From Hartmannibacter diazotrophicus (GTDB lineage: Bacteria > Pseudomonadota > Alphaproteobacteria > Rhizobiales > Pleomorphomonadaceae), in assembly GCF_900231165.1 (NCBI RefSeq), contig NZ_LT960614.1, positions 3,907,501 through 3,971,500 on the forward strand: a stretch of DNA of 64,000 nt. The letters are read 5' to 3'. Within the stretch, counting starts at the first letter, position 1, and every line of letters starts with the position of its first letter. The notes below the pieces were generated by a model. The model did not search any database and was not told the origin of the DNA. It worked only from the letters and a program-made list of their open reading frames with translations. Shown piece by piece: positions 16,244 to 26,420 of the stretch. Both the position numbers and the translations under genes were made by a program.

Positions 16244-17404
16244 TCAGCCGCCCCAAACCACCCCTTCATCCAGCCCCAGCCACGTCGCCATCTTCCCGAG
16301 CTCCTCATCCAGCGCCTCGCGGCTATCGGCGGGCGCGTCGGGCTCCATGTGCAGGGATTTGACCAGCAGCCGCCCATTCTGACGGTCGGATTTCAGGTCC
16401 ACCCGCGCGACAAGGCGGTCGCCGAAGAGGAAGGGCAGTACATAGTAGCCGTATTCCCGCTTTTCGGCCGGCACGTAGATCTCGATGCGATAGCGGAAGC
16501 CGAACAGGCGCTCGGTGCGATCGCGCTCCCAGATGAGCGGGTCGAAGGGAACGAGAAGGGCCTGGGCGTCGATGCGGCGCGGCCGGCGCGCGTCGCGGTG
16601 AAGCCATGCATGACGCCAGCCGGGCACGTCGACCGGCACGAGCACGCCCTCCTCGGCGAGCGACAGGATGGCCGGCCGGGCCTCTTCCGGCGACAGGCGG
16701 AAATAGTCGCGAAGCTCCTTGTCGGTCGCGATCCCGTGGGCGCGGGCCGCGCACTCGATCAGGGCACGGTGCGCCTCCGCGTCGGTCGGGGTCGGCAGGG
16801 CGAGGATGCCCTCCGGCAGCACCCGCTCCGGCAGGTCGTAGACGCGCTCGAACGTGCCGCGCCGCGTCCCCGTCGTGATGTGCCCGGCCCAGAACAGCCA
16901 TTCGAGCGCCTGCTTGGTGTCGCTCCACTCCCACCAGCCCGACTGACCCTTGTGCGCCTCGAAATCGGAGACCGACAGGGGCCCCTCCGCCCGGAAGCGC
17001 TCAAGCAGCGCCATCGCCTCGGCGCGCCGGTCCCGCGCGTAGGTCCGCATCCGGTTCCAGCCGGCCTCGCCCCGGTCCGCCTGCCGCATGCGCCAGCGCA
17101 GCAGCGGCTGCACCTCGAAGGGCAGCAGGGACGCCTCGTGCGCCCAGTATTCGAACAGCCGGCGTTGCCGTTTCGGCCCCCAGGCGAGCCGGTCGAGATC
17201 GGCCCTGTCATAGGCGCCAAGGCGTGAGAAGGCGGGAAGATAGTGTGCGCGCGACAGCACGTTGACGCTGTCGATCTGATGGAGATGGAGACGATCGAGC
17301 ACGCGGCGCAGGTGCTTCGGGCCGACGGCGTCTGGTCGGCCGGCGCCGAACCCTTGCGCGGCCAGTGCGATACGGCGCGCTTGCGGCAGGCTTATTCGCT
17401 CCAT
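16244..17404 (-). CDS. ycaQ: YcaQ-type DNA glycosylase (winged-helix, HTH_42)
   Basis: A 386-residue protein of the YcaQ/AlkX family, whose characterised members unhook DNA interstrand cross-links. The start MERISLPQARR has GAGG six bases upstream. The QxD catalytic motif is seen as QID at residues 43-45 (HLHQIDSVNVLSRAHYLPAFSRLG). Next come the family segments EYWAHEASLLPFE, the winged-helix part with GWWEWSDTKQALEWLFWAGHI, and the C-terminal YGYYVLPFLFGDRLVARVDLKSDR. It stands alone between accessory genes; a role in tolerance to alkylating or cross-linking toxins is known for the family. Confidence 0.9.
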   Translation of the reverse strand: MERISLPQARRIALAAQGFGAGRPDAVGPKHLRRVLDRLHLHQIDSVNVLSRAHYLPAFSRLGAYDRADLDRLAWGPKRQRRLFEYWAHEASLLPFEVQPLLRWRMRQADRGEAGWNRMRTYARDRRAEAMALLERFRAEGPLSVSDFEAHKGQSGWWEWSDTKQALEWLFWAGHITTGTRRGTFERVYDLPERVLPEGILALPTPTDAEAHRALIECAARAHGIATDKELRDYFRLSPEEARPAILSLAEEGVLVPVDVPGWRHAWLHRDARRPRRIDAQALLVPFDPLIWERDRTERLFGFRYRIEIYVPAEKREYGYYVLPFLFGDRLVARVDLKSDRQNGRLLVKSLHMEPDAPADSREALDEELGKMATWLGLDEGVVWGG

Positions 17405-17512
17405 TGGTTTCCTCAGATCCAAATCGGCAGAGATCGAAGATCCGCAATAGCCTGTTCCGGCTTCAGATCCAACGGGATCGCCGAAATGCCTCTGGAACGG
17501 GGCGCGCGCGTC

Positions 17513-17535
17513 CCCTGCCCGCGCCGGCGGCCAAT
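17513..17535. repeat. Left copy of a 23-bp direct repeat
   Basis: These 23 bases (beginning CCCTGCCCGCG, ending GGCCAAT) recur identically and in the same orientation at 18393-18415. The two copies flank the SRPBCC gene. The flanking bases diverge at once. Confidence 0.7.
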
Positions 17536-17589
17536 CATCGGCGAGGCGGAAAACAACCGCCCCGCCGCACCGATCTCAGGCAATCGCCT

Positions 17590-18141
17590 TTATTCGGCGG
17601 CCGCCTTGACCCGCGCCTTGCGGGCAATGCTCTCGGCAAAAAGCGGCGTCTCGCGGCTGTTGTGGTCGCCGCCCGCGGCCTGACGCGCCTCGGCGGCCTG
17701 CTCGAAGGTCTGGCCGTGGTCCTCGATGAAGCGCATGAAGACGTCGGTCGGATGGCAGGTGACCCGGTTCGTGTAGCGGGTGCGGTTGCCCTCGATCGGC
17801 TCGGCGATCAGTTCCCAGATGACATTGACCTGGGTCCGTCCGCCCGACGGCGGGAACACGTCGGAGATCGAATTCATGCGGCAGTAGGAGGCCGTGGCCT
17901 CTTCCGCAACATAGTGCTGGACGACCAGGCTGGTGCCGATCATCTCGACGTTGATCGACATCCGGCGGCCGTCGTCCGTGGATGTCGTACCGGCGGCGAT
18001 ATGGTCGGGCGAGCAGCAGCGCTGGTATTCGGCCTCGGGCAAATTGAAAAGCCAGTCGGCAATATTGATCGCCTCGAAAGGAATGTCGATTTCGTGAGAA
18101 TAGGCCGATTTCGACAGAAGCTTTTCGGTCAGGATTTTCAT
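17590..18141 (-). CDS. SRPBCC/START-like family protein
   Basis: A 183-residue protein starting at MKILTEKL. The pattern YSHEIDIPFEAINIADWLFNLPEAEYQRCC, the beta strands SINVEMIGTSLVVQHYV and VNVIWELIAEP, and the long C-terminal helix MRFIEDHGQTFEQAAEARQA fit a helix-grip SRPBCC fold. The ligand is unknown. The C-terminal tail is Lys/Ala/Arg-rich. A 23-bp direct repeat brackets the gene. Confidence 0.65.
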   Translation of the reverse strand: MKILTEKLLSKSAYSHEIDIPFEAINIADWLFNLPEAEYQRCCSPDHIAAGTTSTDDGRRMSINVEMIGTSLVVQHYVAEEATASYCRMNSISDVFPPSGGRTQVNVIWELIAEPIEGNRTRYTNRVTCHPTDVFMRFIEDHGQTFEQAAEARQAAGGDHNSRETPLFAESIARKARVKAAAE

Positions 18142-18392
18142 TGTCTGTTCCAGTCGCTTGATAGGGTTATCGCGCCATCTCGCACCGGAAAACCTTTTCA
18201 CGACGCGCCGATAGCGAATTCTTCGGAGCAGCCTTCATGTCTGCCCGGGGAAAAATTCGCACCGGCGAAGCGTCGCCGCAATTATACCTGCACCGGGGAA
18301 AAACATACTTTGGTTTGGGCGCGCCGGGCACAAGGTTTGGAGCGCGCCGGGCACGACGGATTGAGCGCGCCAGCATCACGGCCGCACACATT

Positions 18393-18415
18393 CCCTGCCC
18401 GCGCCGGCGGCCAAT
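18393..18415. repeat. Right copy of the 23-bp direct repeat
   Basis: Identical to 17513-17535. This copy lies about a dozen bases beyond the 3' end of the 6S RNA gene, a position often used by integrating elements at RNA genes. In the same interval (18318-18372) a GCGCGCC(GGGCAC) unit recurs three times at roughly 25-base spacing. Confidence 0.7.
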
Positions 18416-18426
18416 GATTTATCGAT

Positions 18427-18600
18427 GTCAGGGAGGAAGCAGGCGTGCCACCTCGGCCGTTGGAAGATCGATCCCGGGAAACCTACAGCGTAGGTGGGCG
18501 CCGTTTGCCCAGGCCCACGAGCCCAGGCAGAGACAGCTCCCTTTTGGATCGATAAGGCCCCGGGGATAGTGATTCCTGACGCACCGCGCAGCAACGCCTG
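18427..18600 (-). ncRNA. ssrS: 6S RNA (ssrS), alphaproteobacterial type
   Basis: On the minus strand the ends pair GTCAGG (18580-18575) with CCTGAC (18432-18427), and an inner stem pairs ATCGATCC with GGGATCGAT around a large internal bubble. The blocks GGGGCCTTATCGATCC, GGGAGCTGTC and CCTACGCTGTAGGT are those I associate with alphaproteobacterial 6S RNA. The gene lies directly downstream of zapA on the same strand, its usual place. A TATATT box at 18612-18607 would give a start near 18600. It inhibits the sigma70 holoenzyme by mimicking an open promoter. Exact ends are estimates. Confidence 0.8.
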
Positions 18601-18725
18601 AGGCGGAATATAGGTGTGCGGTGCACGCCGCGCCAGTGGCATTTTCAAGGCGCGGGTATTTGGTGCCGGAAGGCCGATTTTCCGCCGCGCGTAACCGCAC
18701 GCCAGACCGCGTGACGGCAGCCGCC

Positions 18726-19094
18726 TCAGCTGTCCTCGCGCGGCGTCAGCGTCTCGGTGATGCGGTCGATGCGACCGACAAGACTGGAGAGCCGGCTCAT
18801 GTAGCCGGTTTCGATCTCGCCCTGGCGCTCGATGAGATGATCGCGGCTTTCGCGCAGGCCGTCGACCTCCGCCTGCACGCCCTTGAGACGCCGCTCCAGC
18901 TCCGCCAGCTGGTCATAGACGGTGAGCGCCGACATCACGATCAGCCGCTGGTCGCCGATCTCGCCGAAGATCTTGCGCATCTCGTCGACCTGCTCGTCGA
19001 GACGGCGCGCGAGGCCGAAGAGGTGCTCCTCCTGACCGTCGTCGCAGGCCATCCTGTAGACTTTGCCTGCGATTGTCACCGTTACCTGAGCCAT
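18726..19094 (-). CDS. zapA: Cell division protein ZapA
   Basis: A 122-residue cytoplasmic protein that promotes FtsZ bundling at the division ring. The N-terminal beta-alpha part reads VTVTIAGKVYRMACDDGQEEHLFGLARRLDEQVDEMRKIFG and IGDQRLIVMSALTVYDQLAELERR, the family signature. A C-terminal coiled coil follows to residue 120. It is preceded by the DUF4164 gene in the same direction and followed by the 6S RNA gene. Confidence 0.93.
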   Translation of the reverse strand: MAQVTVTIAGKVYRMACDDGQEEHLFGLARRLDEQVDEMRKIFGEIGDQRLIVMSALTVYDQLAELERRLKGVQAEVDGLRESRDHLIERQGEIETGYMSRLSSLVGRIDRITETLTPREDS

Positions 19095-19310
19095 TGACGC
19101 ACGTCCCCACCTTCGGACCGTCCCTCAAGGACGCCCGAAAGCCTGTCGATTCTGTGGCAGAGAGCACAGTTTGCGGTGATTCCGTCACGCCAGACAAGAT
19201 CCAACGCCCCAACGGGTCGGGCGGACGGGCATGAACGAGACCGTTACGCGCGAATTTCCGGGGGACGGCGGCGTGAACGGCGCTCCTGAGCCGCTCGGCC
19301 GCACGCCGCT

Positions 19311-19592
19311 CTAGCCGCCATGCGAGTCGAGGATCACCCGGATCGACTCCATCGCGGCGACGAGGCGGCGGGAGACTTCCTTGTTGGCGTCTTCCAGGCG
19401 GCCGGCGCGGGCCTCGCTGCCGTCGAGGTCCTGGGCGAGCTTTGCCCGGTCCTCGCCGAGGCGGGCGCATTCGGCTTCAAGGTCGGCGCGCCGCCGGTCG
19501 GCCTCGTGGTGACGCGCGACAGCCGCCTCGAGCCGGCCAAGCGCCGCCTCGATGTCCCGGACCGCCGCATCGAATGTCCCCCCGTCAGCCAT
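19311..19592 (-). CDS. DUF4164 family coiled-coil protein
   Basis: A 93-residue protein that is almost entirely heptad-patterned (LGRLEAAVARHHEADRRRADLEAECARLGEDRAKLAQDL), ending VSRRLVAAMESIRVILDSHGG. This matches the small DUF4164 proteins found beside zapA in Hyphomicrobiales. A division-related role is suggested only by synteny. It is 216 bases upstream of zapA on the same strand. Confidence 0.85.
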   Translation of the reverse strand: MADGGTFDAAVRDIEAALGRLEAAVARHHEADRRRADLEAECARLGEDRAKLAQDLDGSEARAGRLEDANKEVSRRLVAAMESIRVILDSHGG

Positions 19593-19883
19593 GCCCTACC
19601 TCAGCACGCATACTCTCTCCGCCCTCATCGATTCTTTTCTCATGCCTGCACACCTCGCCTGCCGCGAACTGTTGGCGCGGGGCAAGCATAAAGGCAAGAA
19701 AGAACGCGAGAAATGAGGGATTTTTCGCAAGTATCACCCAGACTTGCCACACCGGGCGTCCCCTTTCAACGTTTGCGGAGCGCCTTGCCGGACTATTCCA
19801 CTTCAAAGAGTTCGAATCGGCGTCGGCGCCTCAATGGCGGCAGGACCTGCCCCTGCCCGGCCCGCTTCTCGCCCGCCGGCAGA

Positions 19884-19911
19884 TTGACAGCAGACGATCT
19901 CCTGCTATTGA
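19884..19911 (+). promoter_or_regulatory. Candidate sigma70-type promoter for tkt
   Basis: TTGACA at 19884-19889 and TATTGA at 19906-19911 are separated by 16 bases. This would give a 5' leader of about 270 bases before tkt. The remainder of the 595-base gap 19593-20187 shows no convincing gene or RNA. Confidence 0.4.
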
Positions 19912-20187
19912 TCGGGCGGCAAACCGCCAGGTATCGCCAGACTGCACTGTTTCATGGCTTTGCACGATCCGCCGACGAGGGGCCGAGGCCGCCCCGACAC
20001 GATCCGGCGGCTCGGCGTTGGAATGGCCAAGACGAGGTTTTCGCATGCCTGTTAGGCTCCCGATCAAGAAGGAACCGGACAGCGTAGACCAGCGGACGCA
20101 GGGCATTTCTGGAGACGACCTTCCCCCCGCACACGGGACGCCGTTCCTGGAGCAAGGCCTCCACGACCATCCGAAGGCTTCAAGAAT

Positions 20188-22176
20188 ATGATCGACATCG
20201 CCGAACACACCGCCATGGCCAACGCAATCCGTGCCTTGGCCATGGACGCGGTGGAACGGGCAAAATCCGGTCACCCCGGCATGCCCATGGGTACGGCCGA
20301 CATCGCCACGGTTCTCTTCACGCAGTTCATGAAGTTCGATCCCTCCGCCACCAACTGGCCGGACCGCGATCGCTTCGTGCTCTCCGCCGGCCACGGCTCC
20401 ATGCTCCTCTATTCGCTCTTGCACCTGCTCGGCGTCGAGGACATGACCATCGAGGACCTGAAGAACTTCCGCCAGCTCGGCTCCAAGACCGCCGGTCACC
20501 CGGAATACGGCCACGCCGCCGGCATCGAGACGACCACCGGCCCGCTCGGCCAGGGTCTTGCCACCGCCGTCGGCATGGCGCTCGCCGAGCGCATCATGAA
20601 CGCCGAATTCGGCGACGACATCGTCGACCACATGACCTATGTGATCGCCGGTGACGGCTGCCTGATGGAGGGCGTCAGCCACGAGGCGATCGACCTTGCC
20701 GGCCACCTGAAGCTCAACAAGCTCGTCGTCCTCTTCGACGACAATGGCATCACCATCGACGGCTCGACCTCCATGTCGACGTCGATCGACCAGCTGGAGC
20801 GTTTCGAGGCGCACGGCTGGCGCGCCGAGCGCATCGACGGGCTCGACCCGCAGGCGATCGAGGCCGCACTGGAGCGCGCCAAGGCCTCCTCCAAGCCCTC
20901 GTTGATCGCCTGCCGCACGGTCATCGGCTACGGCGCGCCGCACAAGGCCGGCTCCCACGCCGCCCACGGCGCACCGCTTGGCGCCGACGAGATCGCCGGC
21001 GCCCGCGAAAAGCTCGGCTGGCCCTATCCGCCCTTCGAGATCCCGGCCGAAATCCGTGACGCCTGGCGCGTCGCCGGCCTCAAGTCCGGTCAGGCCCGCA
21101 AGGAATGGGAAAAGCGCTTCAAGGCGCTCGATCCTGAGACCCGCGCCACCTTCGAGCGCCGCATCCGCGGCGACCTGCCGGCCGGCGTTGCCGACAAGAT
21201 CGAGGCCTACAAGGCGGCCCTCGTCGCCGAAAAGCCGAAGGTCGCCTCGCGCAAGGCCTCCGAGAACGCGCTGCAGATGCTGGCCGAGGCGGTTCCCGAA
21301 CTGCTCGGCGGCTCGGCCGACCTCACCGCATCGAACCTCACCAAGGCCAAGGTTCAAAAGCCGGTCACGCCGGACGACTTCGACGGTCGCTATATCTATT
21401 ACGGCATCCGCGAATTCGGCATGTCGGCGGCGATGAACGGCATCGCCCTGCATGGCGGCTTCATCCCCTACGGCGGCACCTTCCTGGTCTTCACCGACTA
21501 CGCAAGGCCGGCCATGCGTCTCGCCGCGCTGATGGGCGTGCGCGTCATCTATGTGATGACCCATGATTCCATCGGCCTCGGCGAGGACGGTCCGACCCAC
21601 CAGCCGGTCGAGCACTTGGCGAGCCTTCGGGCGATCCCGAACATGCTGGTGCTGCGCCCCGGCGATGCGGTCGAGACGCTGGAAGCCTGGGACGTCGCCC
21701 TCAACCATCGGACCGGCCCGAGCCTGCTCGCGCTCTCGCGCCAGAACCTTGCCGCCTTCCGCCTCGAAATGGAAAAGGCCAACAAGGTCTCGCTCGGCGC
21801 CTACGAGGTTGCCGGCTGCGAGGGCGAGGCGGACGTTTCGATCTTCGCCACCGGTTCGGAGGTCAACATCGCCCTTGAGGCGAAGGCCCTGATCGAGGAA
21901 GCCGGCAAGGCGGCGCGCGTCGTCTCCGTGCCCTCCTTCGAGCTCTTCGCCAAGCAGTCGGCCGACTACCGGGCCGAGGTCATCGGCAACGCCAAGGTCA
22001 AGGTCGGCGTGGAAGCTGCGATCCGCATGGGCTGGGACGGCATCATCGGTCTCGACGGCATCTTCGTCGGCATGTCGACCTTCGGTGCCTCCGGCAAGGC
22101 CGAGGATCTTTACGAGCATTTCGGCATCACCCCCAAGGCGATTGCCGAAAAGGCGCTCGAGAAGCTGGAAGACTGA
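20188..22176 (+). CDS. tkt: Transketolase
   Basis: A 662-residue thiamine-diphosphate enzyme transferring two-carbon units in the pentose phosphate pathway. The N-terminal domain has [26 protein letters not shown], the ThDP/Mg motif [13 protein letters not shown], and His residues in [15 protein letters not shown]. The Pyr domain has [23 protein letters not shown] and [28 protein letters not shown]. The C-terminal domain has [12 protein letters not shown]. The length is normal. The ATG at 20188 has no strong ribosome site; a start at Met 20215 is the alternative. It heads a tkt-gap-pgk cluster. Confidence 0.96.
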   Translation: MIDIAEHTAMANAIRALAMDAVERAKSGHPGMPMGTADIATVLFTQFMKFDPSATNWPDRDRFVLSAGHGSMLLYSLLHLLGVEDMTIEDLKNFRQLGSKTAGHPEYGHAAGIETTTGPLGQGLATAVGMALAERIMNAEFGDDIVDHMTYVIAGDGCLMEGVSHEAIDLAGHLKLNKLVVLFDDNGITIDGSTSMSTSIDQLERFEAHGWRAERIDGLDPQAIEAALERAKASSKPSLIACRTVIGYGAPHKAGSHAAHGAPLGADEIAGAREKLGWPYPPFEIPAEIRDAWRVAGLKSGQARKEWEKRFKALDPETRATFERRIRGDLPAGVADKIEAYKAALVAEKPKVASRKASENALQMLAEAVPELLGGSADLTASNLTKAKVQKPVTPDDFDGRYIYYGIREFGMSAAMNGIALHGGFIPYGGTFLVFTDYARPAMRLAALMGVRVIYVMTHDSIGLGEDGPTHQPVEHLASLRAIPNMLVLRPGDAVETLEAWDVALNHRTGPSLLALSRQNLAAFRLEMEKANKVSLGAYEVAGCEGEADVSIFATGSEVNIALEAKALIEEAGKAARVVSVPSFELFAKQSADYRAEVIGNAKVKVGVEAAIRMGWDGIIGLDGIFVGMSTFGASGKAEDLYEHFGITPKAIAEKALEKLED

Positions 22177-22244
22177 GACGACTGCGGGATTGGCCTGCCG
22201 GATCCGCCCATTGAAGGATGGCGCGGGTCCGGCATGGCAATGTA

Positions 22245-22257
22245 TTGAACAATTCAA
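22245..22257. promoter_or_regulatory. Inverted repeat upstream of gap
   Basis: TTGAA-CAA-TTCAA, a 5-bp perfect inverted repeat, lies 100 bases before the gap start in the 180-base tkt-gap interval. It could be an operator for a glycolysis regulator; no specific protein is implied. Confidence 0.3.
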
Positions 22258-22356
22258 CCACGCCGCCAGCACGTGGCAACGCGTCCGGCAGGCCGATGGC
22301 CTTATTTCGGGCCAGACGGACAGGTGACGGGCGGCTCCAACAAGGGATCGGGAAAA

Positions 22357-23364
<1,008 letters not shown>

Positions 23365-23375
23365 GGCGGGCCGAC

Positions 23376-23964
23376 ATGGTCTTCGAGCCCGTCACAGACC
23401 ATCGCGTCCGCTGGCGGACCGCGAGCGGCGACGGGCTCGAACATGTCGTGTTGCAGGCAACGGATGAGGGCATCGAAGCTAGAAGCTGGCTGATTGCGCC
23501 GGCCGAGGACGGCGGAAGCGCCCTCACCTACCGCCTGACCTGTGACAAGGACTGGCGCGTGCGTGGTTTTTCGCTGCGCGCGTCGACGGGAAAGACGGTG
23601 AGCCTTCGAGCGGATGGCAAGGGCCGGTGGTGGGATGGAGACGGCACCCTCCTCAGCGACCTTGCCGGGTGCATCGACATCGACTTCGCGCTGACGCCCC
23701 TGACAAACACCCTGCCCATTCCGGCGTCTGCTGGGCGGCCAGACGGCTACGGAGTGCGGCCTTGCGGTCGTCTATATTCCGGCCGACAGTTTCACTCCGA
23801 GACCATTTCGCCAGCGCTACAGCGTGAGCGAGCCGGGACGGTCCTATCGCAACGAAAGCCTGGACGGCGATTTCACCGCCGCTCTGCCGGTCGATGACAT
23901 CGGCGTCGTGATCGATTATCCCGAGTTCTGGCAGCACGTTCAAGCCGAGGAACCAATTCGATGA
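23376..23964 (+). pseudogene. Putative glycolipid-binding domain protein, interrupted by a one-base frameshift
   Basis: The frame from ATG 23376 encodes a PF06475-type protein (MVFEPVTDHRVRWRT ... LAGCIDIDFALTPLTNTLPI). At about 23721 it leaves register. Skipping one C restores the family sequence TNTLPI-RRLLGG and a continuous frame through VVYIPADSFTPRPFRQRY and [27 protein letters not shown] to a TGA at 23962-23964. The restored product would be 195 residues, normal for the family, and its stop would overlap the pgk start by ATGA. This looks like a single-base insertion (recent mutation or sequencing error). The function of the family is poorly known. Confidence 0.8.
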
Positions 23965-25154
23965 GCAGCTTCAAGACCCTCGACGACGGTGATTTTGCGG
24001 GCAAGCGTGTGCTCGTTCGCGTCGATCTCAACGTGCCGATGGAAAAGGGCAAGGTGACCGACACCACCCGCATCGATCGCATCGTGCCGACGATCCGCGA
24101 GCTGAAGCGCATGAAGGCGAAGGTCATCCTGCTCGCCCACTTCGGCCGTCCGAAGGGCGAGAAGAAGCCCGAGGACAGCCTGAAGCCCGTGGTCGGCCCG
24201 CTCGCCAAGGCGATCGGCAAGCCCGTCGCCTTCGCCGAGGACTGCATCGGCGCCACGGCCAAGGCCGCCATCGACATGCTGGCGCCGGGCGAGATCCTGC
24301 TGCTGGAAAACACCCGCTTCTACAAGGGCGAGGAAAAGAACGACCCGGCCTTCGTCGCGGCGCTTGCCGAACTTGGCGACGCCTACGTCAACGACGCCTT
24401 TTCCGCCGCCCACCGCGCCCACGCCTCGACCGAGGGCCTTGCCCGCCACCTGCCCGCCTATGCCGGCCGCACCATGCAGGCCGAACTGGAGGCGCTGGAG
24501 GCCGCGCTCGGCAACCCGAAGCGCCCCGTGGTCGCCATCGTCGGCGGCGCCAAGGTGTCGAGCAAGATCGACGTCCTCGAAAACCTCTGCGCCCGTGTCG
24601 ATGCGCTGATCATCGGCGGCGGCATGGCCAACACCTTCCTCGCCGCCGAGGATATCGGCGTCGGCAAGTCGCTTTGCGAACATGACCTCGCCGACACGGC
24701 GCGGCGGATCATGGAAAAGGCCGAAAAGGCCGGCTGCGCCATCGTGTTGCCGGTCGACGCGACCGTCGCCTGGCACTTTGCCGCCGGCACGCCGAGCCAG
24801 AACTATGGCCTCGACGCCATTCCGCCGGACGGCATGATCCTCGACGTCGGCCCCCAGTCGATCGAGCGCATCCACGCCGTTATCGACGACGCGCATACGC
24901 TGCTCTGGAACGGCCCGCTCGGCGCCTTCGAGATCGAGCCCTTCGACCGGGCGACCGTTGCCGCAGCCAAGCACGCGGCCGACCGCACGCGGCACGGCAA
25001 GCTCGTCTCGGTGGCCGGCGGCGGCGACACCGTCGCGGCGCTCAACCACGCGGGCGTTGCCGGCGACTTCTCCTATGTCTCAACGGCTGGCGGCGCCTTC
25101 CTGGAATGGATGGAAGGCAAGGAACTGCCCGGCGTCGCGGCGCTGATGAACTGA
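23961..25154 (+). CDS. pgk: Phosphoglycerate kinase
   Basis: A 397-residue two-domain kinase making ATP from 1,3-bisphosphoglycerate. Substrate residues are in [24 protein letters not shown] and [10 protein letters not shown], the hinge region in [14 protein letters not shown], and the nucleotide domain has [28 protein letters not shown] and the final [11 protein letters not shown] and [13 protein letters not shown]. The length is standard. The start overlaps the stop of the frameshifted glycolipid-binding gene, so translation may have been coupled. No fba gene follows here. Confidence 0.97.
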   Translation: MSSFKTLDDGDFAGKRVLVRVDLNVPMEKGKVTDTTRIDRIVPTIRELKRMKAKVILLAHFGRPKGEKKPEDSLKPVVGPLAKAIGKPVAFAEDCIGATAKAAIDMLAPGEILLLENTRFYKGEEKNDPAFVAALAELGDAYVNDAFSAAHRAHASTEGLARHLPAYAGRTMQAELEALEAALGNPKRPVVAIVGGAKVSSKIDVLENLCARVDALIIGGGMANTFLAAEDIGVGKSLCEHDLADTARRIMEKAEKAGCAIVLPVDATVAWHFAAGTPSQNYGLDAIPPDGMILDVGPQSIERIHAVIDDAHTLLWNGPLGAFEIEPFDRATVAAAKHAADRTRHGKLVSVAGGGDTVAALNHAGVAGDFSYVSTAGGAFLEWMEGKELPGVAALMN

Positions 25155-25416
25155 CGCCATCCCGGGAAAGGCCTGCCCGCGCGAATGCGGGGGCGGGAAT
25201 CAGCTTCCGGGACGTGTCGCCCTCATGACGACGGCCCGCAGCCTTGCCGCGATTTTGAAAAATGCGGAAAGGCTGCTGGTAAACCAAAGACGCAACTACG
25301 GTTGGACGGTGACAAGCGGCAGCTATTACACTTCTGCCATGTTGGGCTGATATCCGGTCGGTCGGCGAATCGGACAAAGACCAGTCGCAATCGCCGCGTC
25401 CAAGGACCAACCGTTG

Positions 25417-26082
25417 ATGCCGTTTGACCAGTCGCCGGAAATCGCTGAAATCGATGAAATGAACGCGGAAGAACGCCCTCGCGGCGGACGGCTGTCGGAT
25501 ATCCTGCGCACGCTGGCCGACGACGACACCCAGGCACGGATATCGCTGGCCGATCTTGTCGACGCCCTGAGGCACAGGGCGCACGGCGCGCTGCTGTTCA
25601 TTTTTGCCGTGCCCAACGTCCTGCCGACGCCGCCCGGCACGTCGGCGATCCTCGGTGCGCCGCTGATCTTTCTTGCCTTCCAGCTCGCCCTCAGCCGCAA
25701 GCCGTGGCTGCCGAAGATCATCGCCAACCGGTCCATGGCAAGGAGCGATTTCTCCCGGATCGTGGAACGGGTGCTGCCCTGGCTCGCCCGCGCCGAGCGC
25801 CTGCTGAAGCCGCGTCTGACGCCGATCGTCTATCCGCCGGGGCAGAATATCATCGGCGCGGTCTGCTTCCTCCTGTCCATCATCCTCTTCCTGCCGATCC
25901 CGCTCGGAAACATCTTCCCCGCGCTCGCGATCTGCATCCTCGCGCTCGGGCTTCTGGAACGCGACGGCGTCTGGGTCCTGGCAGGCTGGCTCGCGGCGGC
26001 AAGCTCCACGGTCGTGGTCTCGGGCGTCGTCTACGCTCTCGCCAAGAGCGCGCTCTTCGTGATTTCCGGCGCCTTCGGATAA
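25417..26082 (+). CDS. exoD: ExoD family exopolysaccharide-synthesis membrane protein
   Basis: A 221-residue membrane protein of the ExoD family, named for an alkali-sensitive exopolysaccharide mutant of rhizobia. Recognisable are RLSDILRTLADDDTQARISLADLVDALRHRAHGALLFIFAVPNVLPTPPGTSAILGAPLIFLAFQL and the later spans IIGAVCFLLSIILFLPIPLGNIFPALAICILALGL. There are about four to five hydrophobic segments. ATG 25417 was chosen; a TTG one codon earlier is possible, with AAGGA upstream. It is transcribed alone, 262 bases after pgk. Confidence 0.88.
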   Translation: MPFDQSPEIAEIDEMNAEERPRGGRLSDILRTLADDDTQARISLADLVDALRHRAHGALLFIFAVPNVLPTPPGTSAILGAPLIFLAFQLALSRKPWLPKIIANRSMARSDFSRIVERVLPWLARAERLLKPRLTPIVYPPGQNIIGAVCFLLSIILFLPIPLGNIFPALAICILALGLLERDGVWVLAGWLAAASSTVVVSGVVYALAKSALFVISGAFG

Positions 26083-26420
26083 GAGCGGGACTCGGGCGGG
26101 CGTCGATGTCCCGCCATTCCGGCCTCTCTCCATAAATCGGCAGCTCACACGTTCGCTGCGTGCCTGCGCACGTGAGGTGCGCGCGATAAATCGGCGTAGG
26201 CGATCAATCGAGCGTGAAAATCAATTTGCCCCATCATGATGCAAGCCCAATAATGCGGCACATCATCACCCGCGCGTAATCGTCGCCACGGTCCGAAGAA
26301 CCGCACAGGTGTCGTTTCGCCTTCTTTCGCCATGCCGAATCCACGGCGTGAGGGCTGCCCTCATATCCGCGAGCGCCGGGCGATTCCTCTTTTGAAGAGT
26401 GACTCCAGAAAGGAAATAGC
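26083..26420. other. Intergenic region without a recognised gene
   Basis: Between exoD and the solute receptor gene. Short A/T-rich tracts (26170-26260) suggest a promoter for the downstream gene, but no clear pair of promoter boxes, hairpin or coding frame with family character was found. Confidence 0.4.

Noticed and set aside
19713-20087. A 124-codon open frame upstream of tkt
   Set aside because: Arg/Ser/Pro-rich with no ribosome site or family character; it overlaps the probable tkt promoter.
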